Assembly: GCF_017814975.1 (NCBI RefSeq)
Contig: NZ_JAGIQA010000011.1
Span: forward strand, 124,001-188,000
Length of the DNA stretch: 64,000 bases
From: Cupriavidus consociatus
GTDB taxonomy: Bacteria; Pseudomonadota; Gammaproteobacteria; Burkholderiales; Burkholderiaceae
Reading direction: 5' to 3'
Below are positions 9,800-20,280 of this stretch, one piece after another (the stretch's first letter is position 1; the number at the start of each line of letters is the position of its first letter). Both the position numbers and the translations under genes were made by a program. The notes below the pieces were generated by a model, which saw nothing but the letters and a program-made list of their open reading frames with translations, did not search any database and was not told the DNA's origin.

Positions 9800-10553
9800 T
9801 GCGATCCGCGCTGGATTGTGGAGGGGCAACTGCGCGAGGACGCGGTGCTGGCCGGCTACGGCTTCGAGGCATTGCCCGCTGAGGTGCTAGCCGAGGTGTC
9901 CTTGCCAGATGAAGATGGTAGCGATCCTTCGGACGCGGACATCCCGTACCTGATCAACCCGGTGCTGCTGCCGCTGCTGGCGTATCCGCACTACGCCCAA
10001 CAGAGGCGTCAGAACGACCCACCGCGCGCCAAACCGGCGCGGACCTGATCACCGTATGTGCCAGGCCTGATAGCCTGCCATTCGGTGCAATTCAGCCTTC
10101 GCCTGCCTGCTCAAGGCGCGCATTCCACATCCCGGATACCGCTAGCGCTGATGCATGAACGCTTCGCCACGGCGCTGATGAGCCGTAGCGAGACGTTCCG
10201 CGTAGGCTTCATGCGCGCGGTCTTCGTCTACATCCAGATCACACTGGAAGGCTGCGAGGTCGACCCAAACAGTTGGGACGTGCTCGACTACCTGCATCAG
10301 CACGCCACCAGCAGCCACTGACGATCGGACCAGGCTTAGGCCCGGCGGTATCGTTTCCTTCCTCCCGGCAGCACACCAATGCTGCCGCGGCCACGCTCGC
10401 ACTCGGCTCCTATTGCAACGAAATGAAAACCCGGAGCCGTTTTCCGATTCATCCCATTGTTTCCGCAATTGTGTGCTCCTAGCCTCCCCTCTGACATTAC
10501 TGCTCGCGGTGTCACCCCCGTGCGCGGGCCGGCATCCGACCCGCCTTTGCTCT
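9800..10553 (+). other. Gene debris, no intact gene recognised
   Basis: About 750 bp with two short open stretches on the plus strand. The first (about 9800-10048) reads 'VEGQLREDAVLAGYGFEALPAEVL...' and starts inside the repeat without a start or ribosome site of its own. The second can start at ATG 10151 and ends at 10321 (56 residues, 'MHERFATALMSRSETFR...DVLDYLHQH'), with ordinary amino-acid composition. I recognise neither. They look like ends of disrupted genes left at the island edge. A small real protein from 10151 is possible but weakly supported. Confidence 0.35.
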
Positions 10554-10588
10554 CCCGAATCGCCTGGACAAGCGATTCGGGCCTTTTT
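10554..10588 (+). terminator. Strong rho-independent terminator upstream of the lipoprotein gene
   Basis: CCCGAATCGC (10554-10563) and GCGATTCGGG (10572-10581) make a perfect 10-bp stem with an 8-nt loop, followed by CCTTTTT. It lies about 50 bp before the lipoprotein start codon, so it either ends transcription from the debris region or attenuates a long leader of the lipoprotein gene. Confidence 0.75.
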
Positions 10589-10634
10589 CCGTCACGCGGG
10601 GACAACGATTATCAATGAACCGGAGGCAAGAAGA

Positions 10635-11228
10635 ATGAATAAGCTCGCAGTCCTGGCAAGTGTCGTTTCCATAGCAGTGCTGCTCACCGCTTGCGGCGGT
10701 GGCGGCGACGATAACAACGGCGGCTCCAGCACGCCACAAAGCAACGCCGGTGCGAACGGGGGGGCCTCCGCACCAACTCCCGCGCCAGCGCCGGCTGCCT
10801 TCTCGTGCCCTGACGGCTATCGCAAGCTGACGCTCTCGAACAGCTCGGTGCCCAATGCGTCGATGTCGATCGTCACGGACGACAACATCGCCAAGCTGAC
10901 CGTCAAGACGCCGGCAAGCGGTCTCACGAACGTGACCCTTTGCCTGGGCAAGCCGAATCCGGTACCCGCCGGGGTCAGCGCCGATTATGTCTACGAACTG
11001 AAGACCGATGGCGCGTACGCGAGCCTCATCAATCCGCAGCTCATGCTGACCTTTACCACGGCAAGCACCCTAAGCGTGGCACCGACGATCGAAACCGCGC
11101 AGAGCACGGCCAGCGGCGGCACCTATGCCGCCGCGCCTGGCAGCAGCGGTGCCGTCAACGGCACCAACGTGACAGTGACCGCCTCGGCGCTGGCTGCCGG
11201 CATCTACGTCGTGCGGCTGCCGCACTGA
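10635..11228 (+). CDS. Small outer-membrane-type lipoprotein, unknown function
   Basis: 197 residues. The N-terminal signal ends in the lipobox LLTAC with the lipidated cysteine at residue 20, followed by a Gly/Asp/Asn/Ser/Ala/Pro linker (residues 21-55) that would tether a C-terminal domain of about 140 residues. That domain is Thr/Ser/Val-rich with alternating hydrophobic residues, suggesting beta-structure, and has only two cysteines. The residue after Cys is Gly, so outer-membrane sorting is expected. RBS GGAGG lies 8 bp upstream. It lies ~100 bp before the exoprotein gene on the same strand. Burkholderia bcpAIOB loci carry a small lipoprotein (BcpO) elsewhere in the operon, but no homology is claimed. 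Confidence 0.75.
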   Translation: MNKLAVLASVVSIAVLLTACGGGGDDNNGGSSTPQSNAGANGGASAPTPAPAPAAFSCPDGYRKLTLSNSSVPNASMSIVTDDNIAKLTVKTPASGLTNVTLCLGKPNPVPAGVSADYVYELKTDGAYASLINPQLMLTFTTASTLSVAPTIETAQSTASGGTYAAAPGSSGAVNGTNVTVTASALAAGIYVVRLPH

Positions 11229-11249
11229 CCCCTGCCCTCGTCAATGACC

Positions 11250-11280
11250 CCATGCGTCGCTTGGCGCATGGCGTGTTTGC
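11250..11280 (+). terminator. Weak hairpin after the lipoprotein gene
   Basis: CCATGCG (11250-11256) pairs with CGCATGG (11265-11271) over an 8-nt loop, followed by CGTGTTTGCGTTT. The T-run is interrupted, so it is at best a partial terminator between the lipoprotein and exoprotein genes. Confidence 0.35.
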
Positions 11281-11331
11281 GTTTCCGGCTGCGTAGCTGC
11301 GGCTGTCGTCTGATTGTCCAGTTGTCCATCC

Positions 11332-14300
11332 ATGAACAACAACCTTTATCGTCTCGTCTTCAACGCCGCCCGAGGCATGCTGCTCGCCGTGCAGGAGTCC
11401 GCTATTGGCCGCGGTAAGGGCTGGCATGGCGTTAGTGGCTTGCCCGCAGCGAGGGCGATGGTGACCCGCGTCGCGGTGCCCGCGCTGACGCTGGGCGTAT
11501 GGATGGCGCTGGGTGTGCCGATGGTGAGCACCGCGCAGGTGGTGGCCGACCCCAATGCGGGCGCAAACCGGCCCACCGTGGTGCAGACGGGGAACGGCAT
11601 CCAGCAGGTGAACATCACGAGGCCGTCCGCCGCTGGCGTGTCAACCAACGGTTACACGCAGTTCGACGTGCCGAAGGCCGGTGTGATTTTGAACAACTCC
11701 CCGGTCGTCACGAACACCTGGACCTGATCGCACGCGCGGTGCAGGCCAATGCGGCGCTTTATGCCAATCAGTTGAACGTGGTCGCGGGCGCCAACCAGGT
11801 GGACCACAACACGCTGGCGGCCACGCCTATCGCGGGTTCGGGGGCGGCATCGGCGCTCGGCATCGACGTGAGCCAGCTGGGCGGCATGTACGCCAACAAG
11901 ATCGTGCTCGCTTCCACCGAACATGGTGTCGGGGTTTCGCTGCGTGGCGTGCAGGCGGCCCAGGCCGGCGACCTGACGCTGACGGCGCAGGGCAAGCTGA
12001 TCCTGGCGGGCCAGACCAACGCCAGCGGCAACATCGTCGCCTATGCGCGCGATGGCATCGACAACAGCGGCACCACCTACGCCAAGGGCGCGGCCTCGAT
12101 CAACACCGACGGCACGCTGTCCAACAGTGGCACGCTGGCCGCCAAGAAGTGGCTCAACGCCTACGGCGGCGCCGTCGGTTCCACCGGCACGCTGGCGGCA
12201 GGCTTGAACGAGGACGGCTCGGCCGCCAGCCCCGCCGACCTCGCGGTGGTCGCCACCCGCGGTGCCGTGTCGGCTACTGGCAGGAATACGGCCAGCGGCA
12301 ACGCCATCATCCAGGGCACGGGACTCAATCTCGCCGGCAGCACGACCTCGGCAGGCGGCAACCTGAACCTCGCGGCCAGCGCGGGCAATGCCGACCTGAC
12401 CGCCGCTACCACCACCGCCGGCGCGGGGCTGGTGGCCAGCGCCTCGGGCGCCATTATCAATGACCGGGGCAACCTGTCCAGCGGCGCTGCCACCACGCTG
12501 GCCGGGGGGAGCCTGTCGAACCAAGCCGGGCAGATCGTCTCGCAGGATGCCGCGACGGTGAATACGACAGGCGCCATCAACAACGTCCAAGGCGTGATGC
12601 AGGCCGGCGGCGCACTGAACGCCAGCGGTGTGTCGCTCGACAACACCGCTGGCCGCATGACCTCGCTGAACGGCGACGGCCTGACGATCCAGACCAGCGG
12701 TGCACTGGTCAATGCCGCCGGGACCACCGCCAGCGGCGCCGAGGGCGGCGTGATTGGCGGCAACGGCAACGTGCAGCTTGCCGCCGGGGCCATGACCAAC
12801 AGCGGCCAGGTCAGCGCGGCGGGCAATGCAGGCATCCATGCCGCGTCGCTCAACAATGACACCGGCAGCCTGACGGCGGGCGGCGCGTTTGCCACGACCG
12901 TCGCTGGCGCCATGAGCAACCGCCAGGGCGCGGTATCGGCGGCGAGCACCAGCCTGGCGGCGCAATCGCTGGACAACACCGCCGGCAGCGTCGAAGGCGA
13001 CCAGCTTGCGCTTCGCGCTACCGGCGAGCTGACCAACCGGGGCGGCGCCATCCGCCAGTTTGGCGAATCGGACACGACAATTGCCGCCGGTGGCACGCTG
13101 GACAACACCAGTGGCGAGATACTCGCCAACGGCCAGAACCTGACCGTGCAGGCCGATACGCTGGTCAACGACAGCGGCAGCCTCTCCCACGCCGGCTTCG
13201 GCACGCTGGTCGTCACCAGCCAGGGCGCGGCCAGCAATGCCGGCGGCACGATCCAGACCAACGGCGACCTCCAAGCGCAGGCCACCACGCCGAACAATGC
13301 ACAGGGCGTGATGTCGGCGCAGCGCTTGGCAACGATCCAGGCCACCGGCGACCTCGTTAACCGGCAAGGCGCACTGTACGGCAAGACGGGCCTCACGGTC
13401 ACCAGCGGCGGCAACCTGAACAACACGGCGGGCTCGGCGCAGACCGGGGGCGACCTGTCGGTCACGGCAAACGGGGCACTGGCCAATGTCGACGGCACGA
13501 TTGCCGCCAACGGCGAGCACGGCCAGGCCACCGTCTCGGCGGCGAGCGTGGACAACACGCGCGGCTACATTGCCAATGCCGGCGATGGCGCCACGACCGT
13601 GACGGCGACAACCGCGTTGAACAATGCGGCGGGCACGCTAGGCGGCAATGGCGACCTGACTGTCAGCACGCAGACGCTGACGAACACCAGCGACGGCACC
13701 AGCGGCGGTTTCGTAGCGGCGGGCGGCGCGCTGAACCTGAACGTCACCTCCCGCGTCGACAACCGCCAGGGCACGCTCTACGGCGGCAACGGCCTGACGC
13801 TGGACCAGGAGAGCACCACGTTCGTCAACGATGGCGGCCAGGTGCTGGGCAAGACCCATGTGAACCTTCATGTCGCGTCGCTGAGCAATGCCGGTGGCGC
13901 GATCAAGGCAAACCAGGACATCGCCGTGCAAGGCGCGGTCTCCGGCAGTGGCGACATGATCGCCGGGCGCAATCTGGCGCTGGACGTGGCGGGCGACTAC
14001 ACCAACGACGTCAATAACCACCTGCACACCGATGGCGACATGCGGGTATCGGCCACCGGGGCCCTCACCAATACCGCGACACTGGCGGCTGCCGGGGCGC
14101 TGACCGCCTCTGGCGCCAAAGTGGTCAACGCCGCCGGCGCGACGATCAATTCGGCCAGCACCACGGTAACGGCCTCCGAGTCGATCGACAACGCCGGGCG
14201 CATCGAGGGCGACACGGTCCGGACCGACAGCCCGACTCTGACCAACACCGGCACGGTCATCGGCAACAACGTGACGGTACAGGCCACCGACATCACCAAC

Positions 14301-17300
14301 AACGGCGCGGCTGCGCTGATGGCGGCGGTGCAGAACCTGAACGTCTACGCCACCAACTCGGTGCACAACCTGGACGGCGCCACGCTCTACAGCGCCGGCA
14401 ACCTGCAGATCGCGCGCGACGGCACACGCGACCCGGCTACCGGCCTGTTGGCCAACCAGGTCACCACGCTCGTCAACCGCTCGGCCACCATCGAGGCCGA
14501 GGGCGACATCGACATCGCCGCGAACCAGGTCAGCAATACCCGCACCAGCATCGAAGTGGCGCCTGGCACGCCGGTGACGAGCGCCAGCCAGACGCTGACC
14601 ATGTGGAATGCCGGCATGAGCGGCGTCGACCTGAATTACCACGAAAGCGTGACCTTTCCCACCTGGCGCTGGAGTGGCAACAACGCCTCGGTCAGTGCCA
14701 GCCGCACCCTGGCCCTGATGCAGCCCATCACGGTCACGGTGGACAAAGCGACGGTGACGAACTTCGACGCCGCCGCCAAGACCTTGTCCTTTACCGAGGC
14801 GCCGGTCGAGCAATACTACACGCTCCTCAGCGCCCCGAACTGTGACGCGACGGGTCTCTGCACCCGGCCGCTGACGACGAACGCGACCCAGTACTACCAG
14901 TCCATCACCGATAACGGCAGCACCTACAGCATCACCTTCTGGCCGGACTTTGACCCGGCCAGGCATATCCGCCCGGACGAGGTGCGGATGCGCTACGACC
15001 TCGGCCCGGACAGCCACGACTACAGCGAAATCTCCCGCACCACCGCGACCACCACCGCGACCGGCCAGCTGGTGAGTGCCACCGCCCCAGCCAAGCTGCA
15101 GGCAGGCGGCTCGATCCGCATCAACAGCGCCGGTGGCGCGATCCTGAACCAGTCCTCGATCATGGCCGCCGGCGGCGACCTGATCCGGGTGGCGCCGGGC
15201 GGTGGCGTGCAGGACATCGGCACAGCGCTGCAGCAGTCCGTCAGCACCACCGACACCTCGACCTTCTACTGGCACGCGAAAACCGGCAGCAACAGCGATA
15301 CGCAGCAGGTGGTGAATCCAACCACACCGCAGGCGCCGACCACGGTCATGGCGCTGCCGGCGGTTGCCTCGGCCAACCAGTCGGTGCAGACCACGGCGCA
15401 GACGATCACCGTGGCGACCGTGAATCGCGAGGGCCAGACCGTGACCGGCAGCGGCGGCAACCTGTCTGGCGGCGGCGCCAGCGGCACGCAGGTGGCCGGC
15501 GCGGCAGGTGGCGCCGGCAAGGCACCGCAGACGCTGGGTACCGCCAGCGGCGGCATCCCGAACCTGACGCTGCCGACCAACGGGCTGTATTCGTATCGCA
15601 CCGCCCCCGGCTCGACCTACCTGATCGCCACCGACCCGGGCTTCACGCAATACGACAAGTTCATCTCCAGCGACTACATGCTGGGCCAGCTTGGCCTGGA
15701 CCCTGGCATGACGCAGAAGCGCCTGGGGGATGGTTGGTATGAGCAAAAGCTCGTCCGCGACCAGGTGACGCAGTTGACCGGGCGCACCTATCTGGCGGGC
15801 TACAGCGACCAGTTGACCGAATACCAGGCGCTGATGGACAGCGGCCTGATGTACGCCGGGCTGTTCCACCTGGCGCCGGGCATCGGCCTGTCTGAGGACC
15901 AGATGGCCCAGCTCACCACCGACATGGTGTGGCTGGTCAGCCAGGACGTGACATTACCCGATGGCAGCCACCAGACCGTGCTGGTGCCCAAGCTGTACCT
16001 GGCGCAGTCCAATTCAGTCGACCTGCAAAGCACCGGGGCACTGGTGACAGGCAGCCAGGTGAACCTGAACGCCACCGGCGACCTTGCCAACAGCGGCAGG
16101 ATCGTCGGCGACGTGGCGACGCAGGTCGTGGGCAACAACATCGTCAACCGGGGCCAGATTGGCAACACCGGCACGACTGTGGTCAAGGCTCAGCAGGATG
16201 TGCGCAACCTCGGCGGGCGCATCGCTGGGACTGATACGCTGGTGTCGGCGGGCCGCGACGTGATCAACGAGACGCAGACGATCTCGAGCGAGGTCACGAA
16301 CGGCATTAACCGTGCCGGGGCGACAGGCATTGGCGCCGTGGCCTCGATCTCGGCGACCAGCAATGTCGGCGTTCTTGCCGGGCGTGATATCAACATGGCG
16401 GGCGGCGTGGTCGACGCTGGCAACAATGCCCTGCTGGGCGCGGGCCGCGACGTGAACCTTGGCACTGTGGCGACCGGCACCACGCAGGATTCCAGCTCGC
16501 GCGGGGGCCAGAGCTACTACCACGACCAGACCACGGTCAACGTCGGCAGTTCGGTGCAGGCCCGCAAGAATGTAGTGGCAGTCGCGGGACGGGACGCCAC
16601 GCTGACCGGATCGGCCATCGACGCCAGCGGCAACGCCTCGCTGGTCGCAGGCCGCAACACCACCGTCACCGCCGCGACCGACACGCATACGCACAGCGAG
16701 GGCTCGCTCGGCGGTAAGGGCGCGCAGTACACGAAATCGTCGTATGACGAGACCGTCAGCGGAGCCAAGTTAAGTGCCGGCAACAACGCCAACCTGGCGG
16801 CTGGACAGGCTGCCACCGTGAACTCGGTGCTGCAGGCCAATGGCATCGCCGCCTCGACCGAGGGTAATGGCACTGGCAACCTGGCGGTGCTCGGCTCGGC
16901 GGTGACCACTGACAAGGGCGTCGCCAACCTGATCGCTACGGGCGACTTGACGGTCGGCACCGTCAACGAGAAGCACACTGCGCAGGAATGGTCGCAGACC
17001 AAGCATTCCGGCTTCATGTCCAAGGAGCAGACGACCAAGGAAAGCAGTCAGCAGCAGACCATCGCGGTGGGATCGCTGGTGTCGGCTGATAGTGTGACCG
17101 CCAGCGCCGGGCGCGACCTGACGGTCTCCGGCTCCACCATGGTGGCGACCAAGGATGTGAACCTGGACGCGGGACGCGACCTGACGATCGGCAGCACGCA
17201 GAACACCAGTTCTGCGCATAGCTATGAGCACACGACCAAGTCGGGTTTTGGCGCGACCGGCTCGGGCATTTCCTACGGCAAGCGGGACCAGAAGGACACC

Positions 17301-19979
17301 ACCAACGACAATGCGGTGAGGCAGACTGGCAGCCTTGTGGGCTCCACCGACGGCAGCGTGCATCTAAAAGCCGGCAGCACGCTCAAGGTGAGCGGCAGTG
17401 ACCTGATCGCGGCCAAGGACGTGACCGGCGTAGCGGCGGACGTGACCATTGAGGCGGCACAAGCTAGCCGACACCATGATGAGACGCACGAAGTAAAGCA
17501 AAGCGGCTTCACACTCGGCGTGTCGGGCGGAGCCATCGGCGCTGCGCTCAACGCGGGCAATAAGCTCAATTCTGCCGGCAACAGCCAGGACGGCCGCGCA
17601 TCGGCGCTGTGGGGGATTGCCGCAGGGCGCGATGCTTTCGATGCCGGCAGCGCGCTGGCCGGCGGGGCCAGCCCGACCGCTGGTGCTGCACTGACACTCT
17701 CCTGGGGCTCCAGTCAGAGCAAGCAGACCCTGACTGAGGACAGTACCAGCCACGACGGCTCGCGCATCAAGGCAGGCGGTACGGCGGCGTTCGTTGCCAC
17801 CGGAGTGGGTGCGAATGGCAACAAGACAGCGGGCAACCTGAACATCGTTGGCTCGGATATCGATGCCAACAAGGTAGCGCTGGGCGCGAAGCACGACATC
17901 AACATTGTGTCGGCTACCGATACCGATGAGAGTCACAGCACCAACAAGTCCAGCAGCGCGAGTGTGGGCGTGTCTTATGGCGCGCAGGGCTTTGGCGTGT
18001 CGGCTTCGGCCTCGCAGGCCAAGGGCAACGCGGACAGCGTTGGCACCACCCAGGCCAACAGCGACGTGAATGGCAAGGAGTCCGTTACCATCGTGTCTGG
18101 CAACGACACCAACATCCTCGGCGGCACCGTCAGCGGTGGCAAGGTGATTGCGGATGTCGGCGGCGACCTGAACCTCGCCAGCCGGCAGGACACCGAGGAA
18201 TCGCACGCCAGGCAGCAAAGCATGGGCGGCGGTTTCAGCATCAGCCAGGGCGGTGGCTCGGCCAGCTTCTCGGCCTCCACGGGCAAGGCCGATGGCAGCT
18301 ACGCGAACGTCTCCGAGCAGTCCGGCATCTACGCCGGGCAAGGTGGCTTCGACATCGATGTGAAGGGCAACACGGGCCTGAAGGGTGCGGTGATCGCCAG
18401 CGAGGCGAGCAAGGACAAGAACAGCCTGACCACCGGCACGCTGACCTGGAGCGACATCCAGAACCACTCCGACTACAGCGCCACTTCGATGGGTGTCTCC
18501 GCCGGCGGTGCAATGGGGACGCCATCCGGACAAAGCAATAGCGGTCCGGCCTCGGGCAAGAATACCGGTGGCATCAGCCCGATGGTCCCGCAGCACAAGA
18601 GCGGCAGCGAAGATGGCGTCGCTCAGGCGGCCGTCGCCGAGGGCACGATCAAGATCACCGACGGCGCTAGCCAGAAGCAGGATCTGGCGACGCTGCAGCG
18701 TGACACGACCAACACCAATACGCAGGTCGGCAGCAATCCGGATCTTGACAACCTGCTGAGCAAGCAGGCCGACATGATGGCGGCGGCACAGGCGGCAGGC
18801 GAGGCAGTGGCGAAGACCGTGGGCGATATCGCCTCGGCCAAGTACGATGAGGCCATGAAGAACGCAAAGGCCGCTGGGGAGGCCGGCGACACCAAGTTGC
18901 AAGAGCAATACCTGGCCGAGGCCGAGAGCTGGGGCGAAAGTGGCAGCTACCGGGCAGCGCTGCATTCGGCTGGCGGCGCGCTCATCGCAGGACTTGGTGG
19001 TGGCAACGCCCTGGCAGGCGCTGCGGGAGCTGGGCTGGCATCGCTTGCGGGCGGCAAGCTGAACGAGCTGAGCAGCGCGGTCGCCAAGGGAGTAGACACC
19101 GGGAACGCCGACCTCAACGAAACACTTGGCAACGTGGCGGCCAATATTGCTGCGGGCGGCATTGGTGCAATCGTGGGAGGCGGCTCGGGCGCGGCGACGG
19201 CGTCAAATGTGGATCGCTTCAATCGTCAGCTGCATCCCGGCGAGCGCAAGTGGGCGAAAGACAATGCGAAGAAATTTGCCGAGTTCTATAAGGGCAGGAC
19301 GGGCGATGACATTTCCGCAGCAGACGCCGAAAATCTGTTACTTTCCGGCGGATATAGATTGGTTGATGCAGCAGCGAGTAAGGCCCCTGGAGCAGATCCG
19401 GTAGCAACTGAGTACATCTCCGCCAAAAGCGGCAGCTTGTTCAGCGCAACAGATGCCGAGCGAAGGAACCCTGCTTCTTTTGGCAATACCAATGGCAGCC
19501 CGGCACCGGAGCAGACTGCACTCAACACGAGCCATACACCGAGTACGCAGCCGTTGTCGTGGGCTGTGGGGGGAGGTCTTTACTATGGCATCGGAGGGGA
19601 ATTGGAACTGGGGTTTACTGGGCTAGTGCCGACAGACGGCAAACTGGCGCTCGGCGTTGGCGCAGGTGGCCATGGCTGGGTTAAGGGTTCTTCAACTGCA
19701 CTGAAATCGGATGTTTGGGCATCCGGCAAGGATGCGATGCCAGGCGAATATAGAGTCGGCTCGTCTTTAGGCGCTTCGGCTCAGTTTGGATCTGGGGTTG
19801 TTGAAGGCTCGGTTTCTGGGGGCGGCTGGTCAAACGTCTCCGGCGCCAGACCGGCAGTCGGAACCTACTATCAATCGAAGGCAGGAGTTGGCGTTACGCC
19901 ATCGTTCGGGTTTGGTCTGGAAGGAAAGATCAATATCTTTGAGTTCTCTTACAAGAGGAGTAGAAATGGAGGGTATTAA
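11332..19979 (+). pseudogene. FHA/CDI-like TpsA exoprotein gene, broken by a frame-changing deletion near codon 129
   Basis: The gene starts at ATG 11332 with an extended signal peptide (MNNNLYRLVFNAARGML...) typical of very large TpsA proteins, then 'NGIQQVNITRPSAAGVSTNGYTQFDVP' and 'GVILNNSPVVTNT' of the TPS secretion domain. At about 11717 the frame jumps: the N-terminal frame meets TGA at 11725-11727, while the other frame continues as 'LDLIARAVQANAALYANQLN' to 19979. In intact relatives about 100 residues lie between these points, including the NPNL and NPNGI signature motifs, and neither motif is present here. The remaining ~2750 codons hold FHA-type repeats (11.7-15 kb), haemagglutinin repeats with 'AGRD' units (16.2-18.5 kb), an Ala/Gly-rich pretoxin region (18.9-19.2 kb) and a distinct C-terminal module. 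As sequenced it cannot make a secreted full-length protein. A sequencing error alone would not explain the missing motifs. Confidence 0.8.
19203..19979 (+). other. C-terminal (toxin-position) module of the exoprotein gene
   Basis: The module opens with the conserved segment 'NVDRFNRQLHPGERKWAKDNAKKF' that precedes variable ends in related Ralstonia/Burkholderia exoproteins. After 'SPAPEQTAL' (about 19500) the sequence turns glycine-rich with alternating hydrophobic residues (VGGGLYYGIGGELELGFTGL, VGAGGHGWVKG, GVTPSFGFGLEGKINIF) and ends RSRNGGY. By eye base composition drops towards A+T from about 19,300, as expected for exchangeable toxin ends. No nuclease or deaminase motif is visible. The pattern suggests a membrane-active or beta-rich domain, which is inference. 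Its last 14 bp overlap the next gene. Confidence 0.55.
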
Positions 19980-20265
19980 ACAGGAGATACTCCGGTTTCA
20001 GCGGGCGAGATGGACACTAATCGTCGTTACGATCCTCTTCTTTGCTGCGTATATTTTCGGATTTAGGGTATTTGAGACTCCATTGGGTCACACGGTCCTC
20101 TTGGGGGCTTATTTGCCATGGATGCTCTACTGGATCGCAAAAAAATATCGTTGCCCGCGATGTGGCACGATTCCCCGATTGCAAACGTTCAAAGCTATAG
20201 ATCTTTGTCCCAAGGTTTGTAGCCAATGTGGCCTCGATCTTCGTACTGGGGAGAGTACGAAGTAA
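19966..20265 (+). CDS. Two-helix membrane protein with zinc ribbon, candidate immunity protein
   Basis: 99 residues, starting 14 bp before the exoprotein stop with a good ribosome site (AAGAGGAG at 19951-19958). Two hydrophobic helices (about residues 16-33 and 42-58) form a hairpin. They are followed by a basic stretch and a four-to-five-cysteine ribbon: C63-x2-C66 and C81-x3-C85-x2-C88. The position directly after a TpsA/CdiA C-terminus and before TpsB is where BcpI/CdiI immunity genes sit in Burkholderia-type loci. Immunity proteins against membrane-inserting toxins are often integral membrane proteins. Base composition is lower in GC than the flanking genes. Immunity function is inference; no family was recognised. 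Confidence 0.6.
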   Translation: MEGIKQEILRFQRARWTLIVVTILFFAAYIFGFRVFETPLGHTVLLGAYLPWMLYWIAKKYRCPRCGTIPRLQTFKAIDLCPKVCSQCGLDLRTGESTK

Positions 20266-20280
20266 TCTTCGCGACCTCAT

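Noticed and set aside
9659..10048. Open frame starting at the terminator and running through the left repeat
   Set aside because: Its first 45 codons are terminator and dispersed repeat; only the tail might be gene debris.
11499..11716. First 70 codons of the giant open frame that runs to 19979
   Set aside because: This stretch overlaps the true N-terminal frame from ATG 11332, which encodes the signal peptide and TPS start. The other frame gives no family-like sequence before the deletion point at about 11717.
13638..15869. Long minus-strand frame opposite the exoprotein gene
   Set aside because: His/Arg/Gly-rich antisense translation of GC-rich FHA repeats, with no domain features.
17364..18965. 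Second long minus-strand frame opposite the exoprotein gene
   Set aside because: Same reason: antisense shadow in high-GC DNA.
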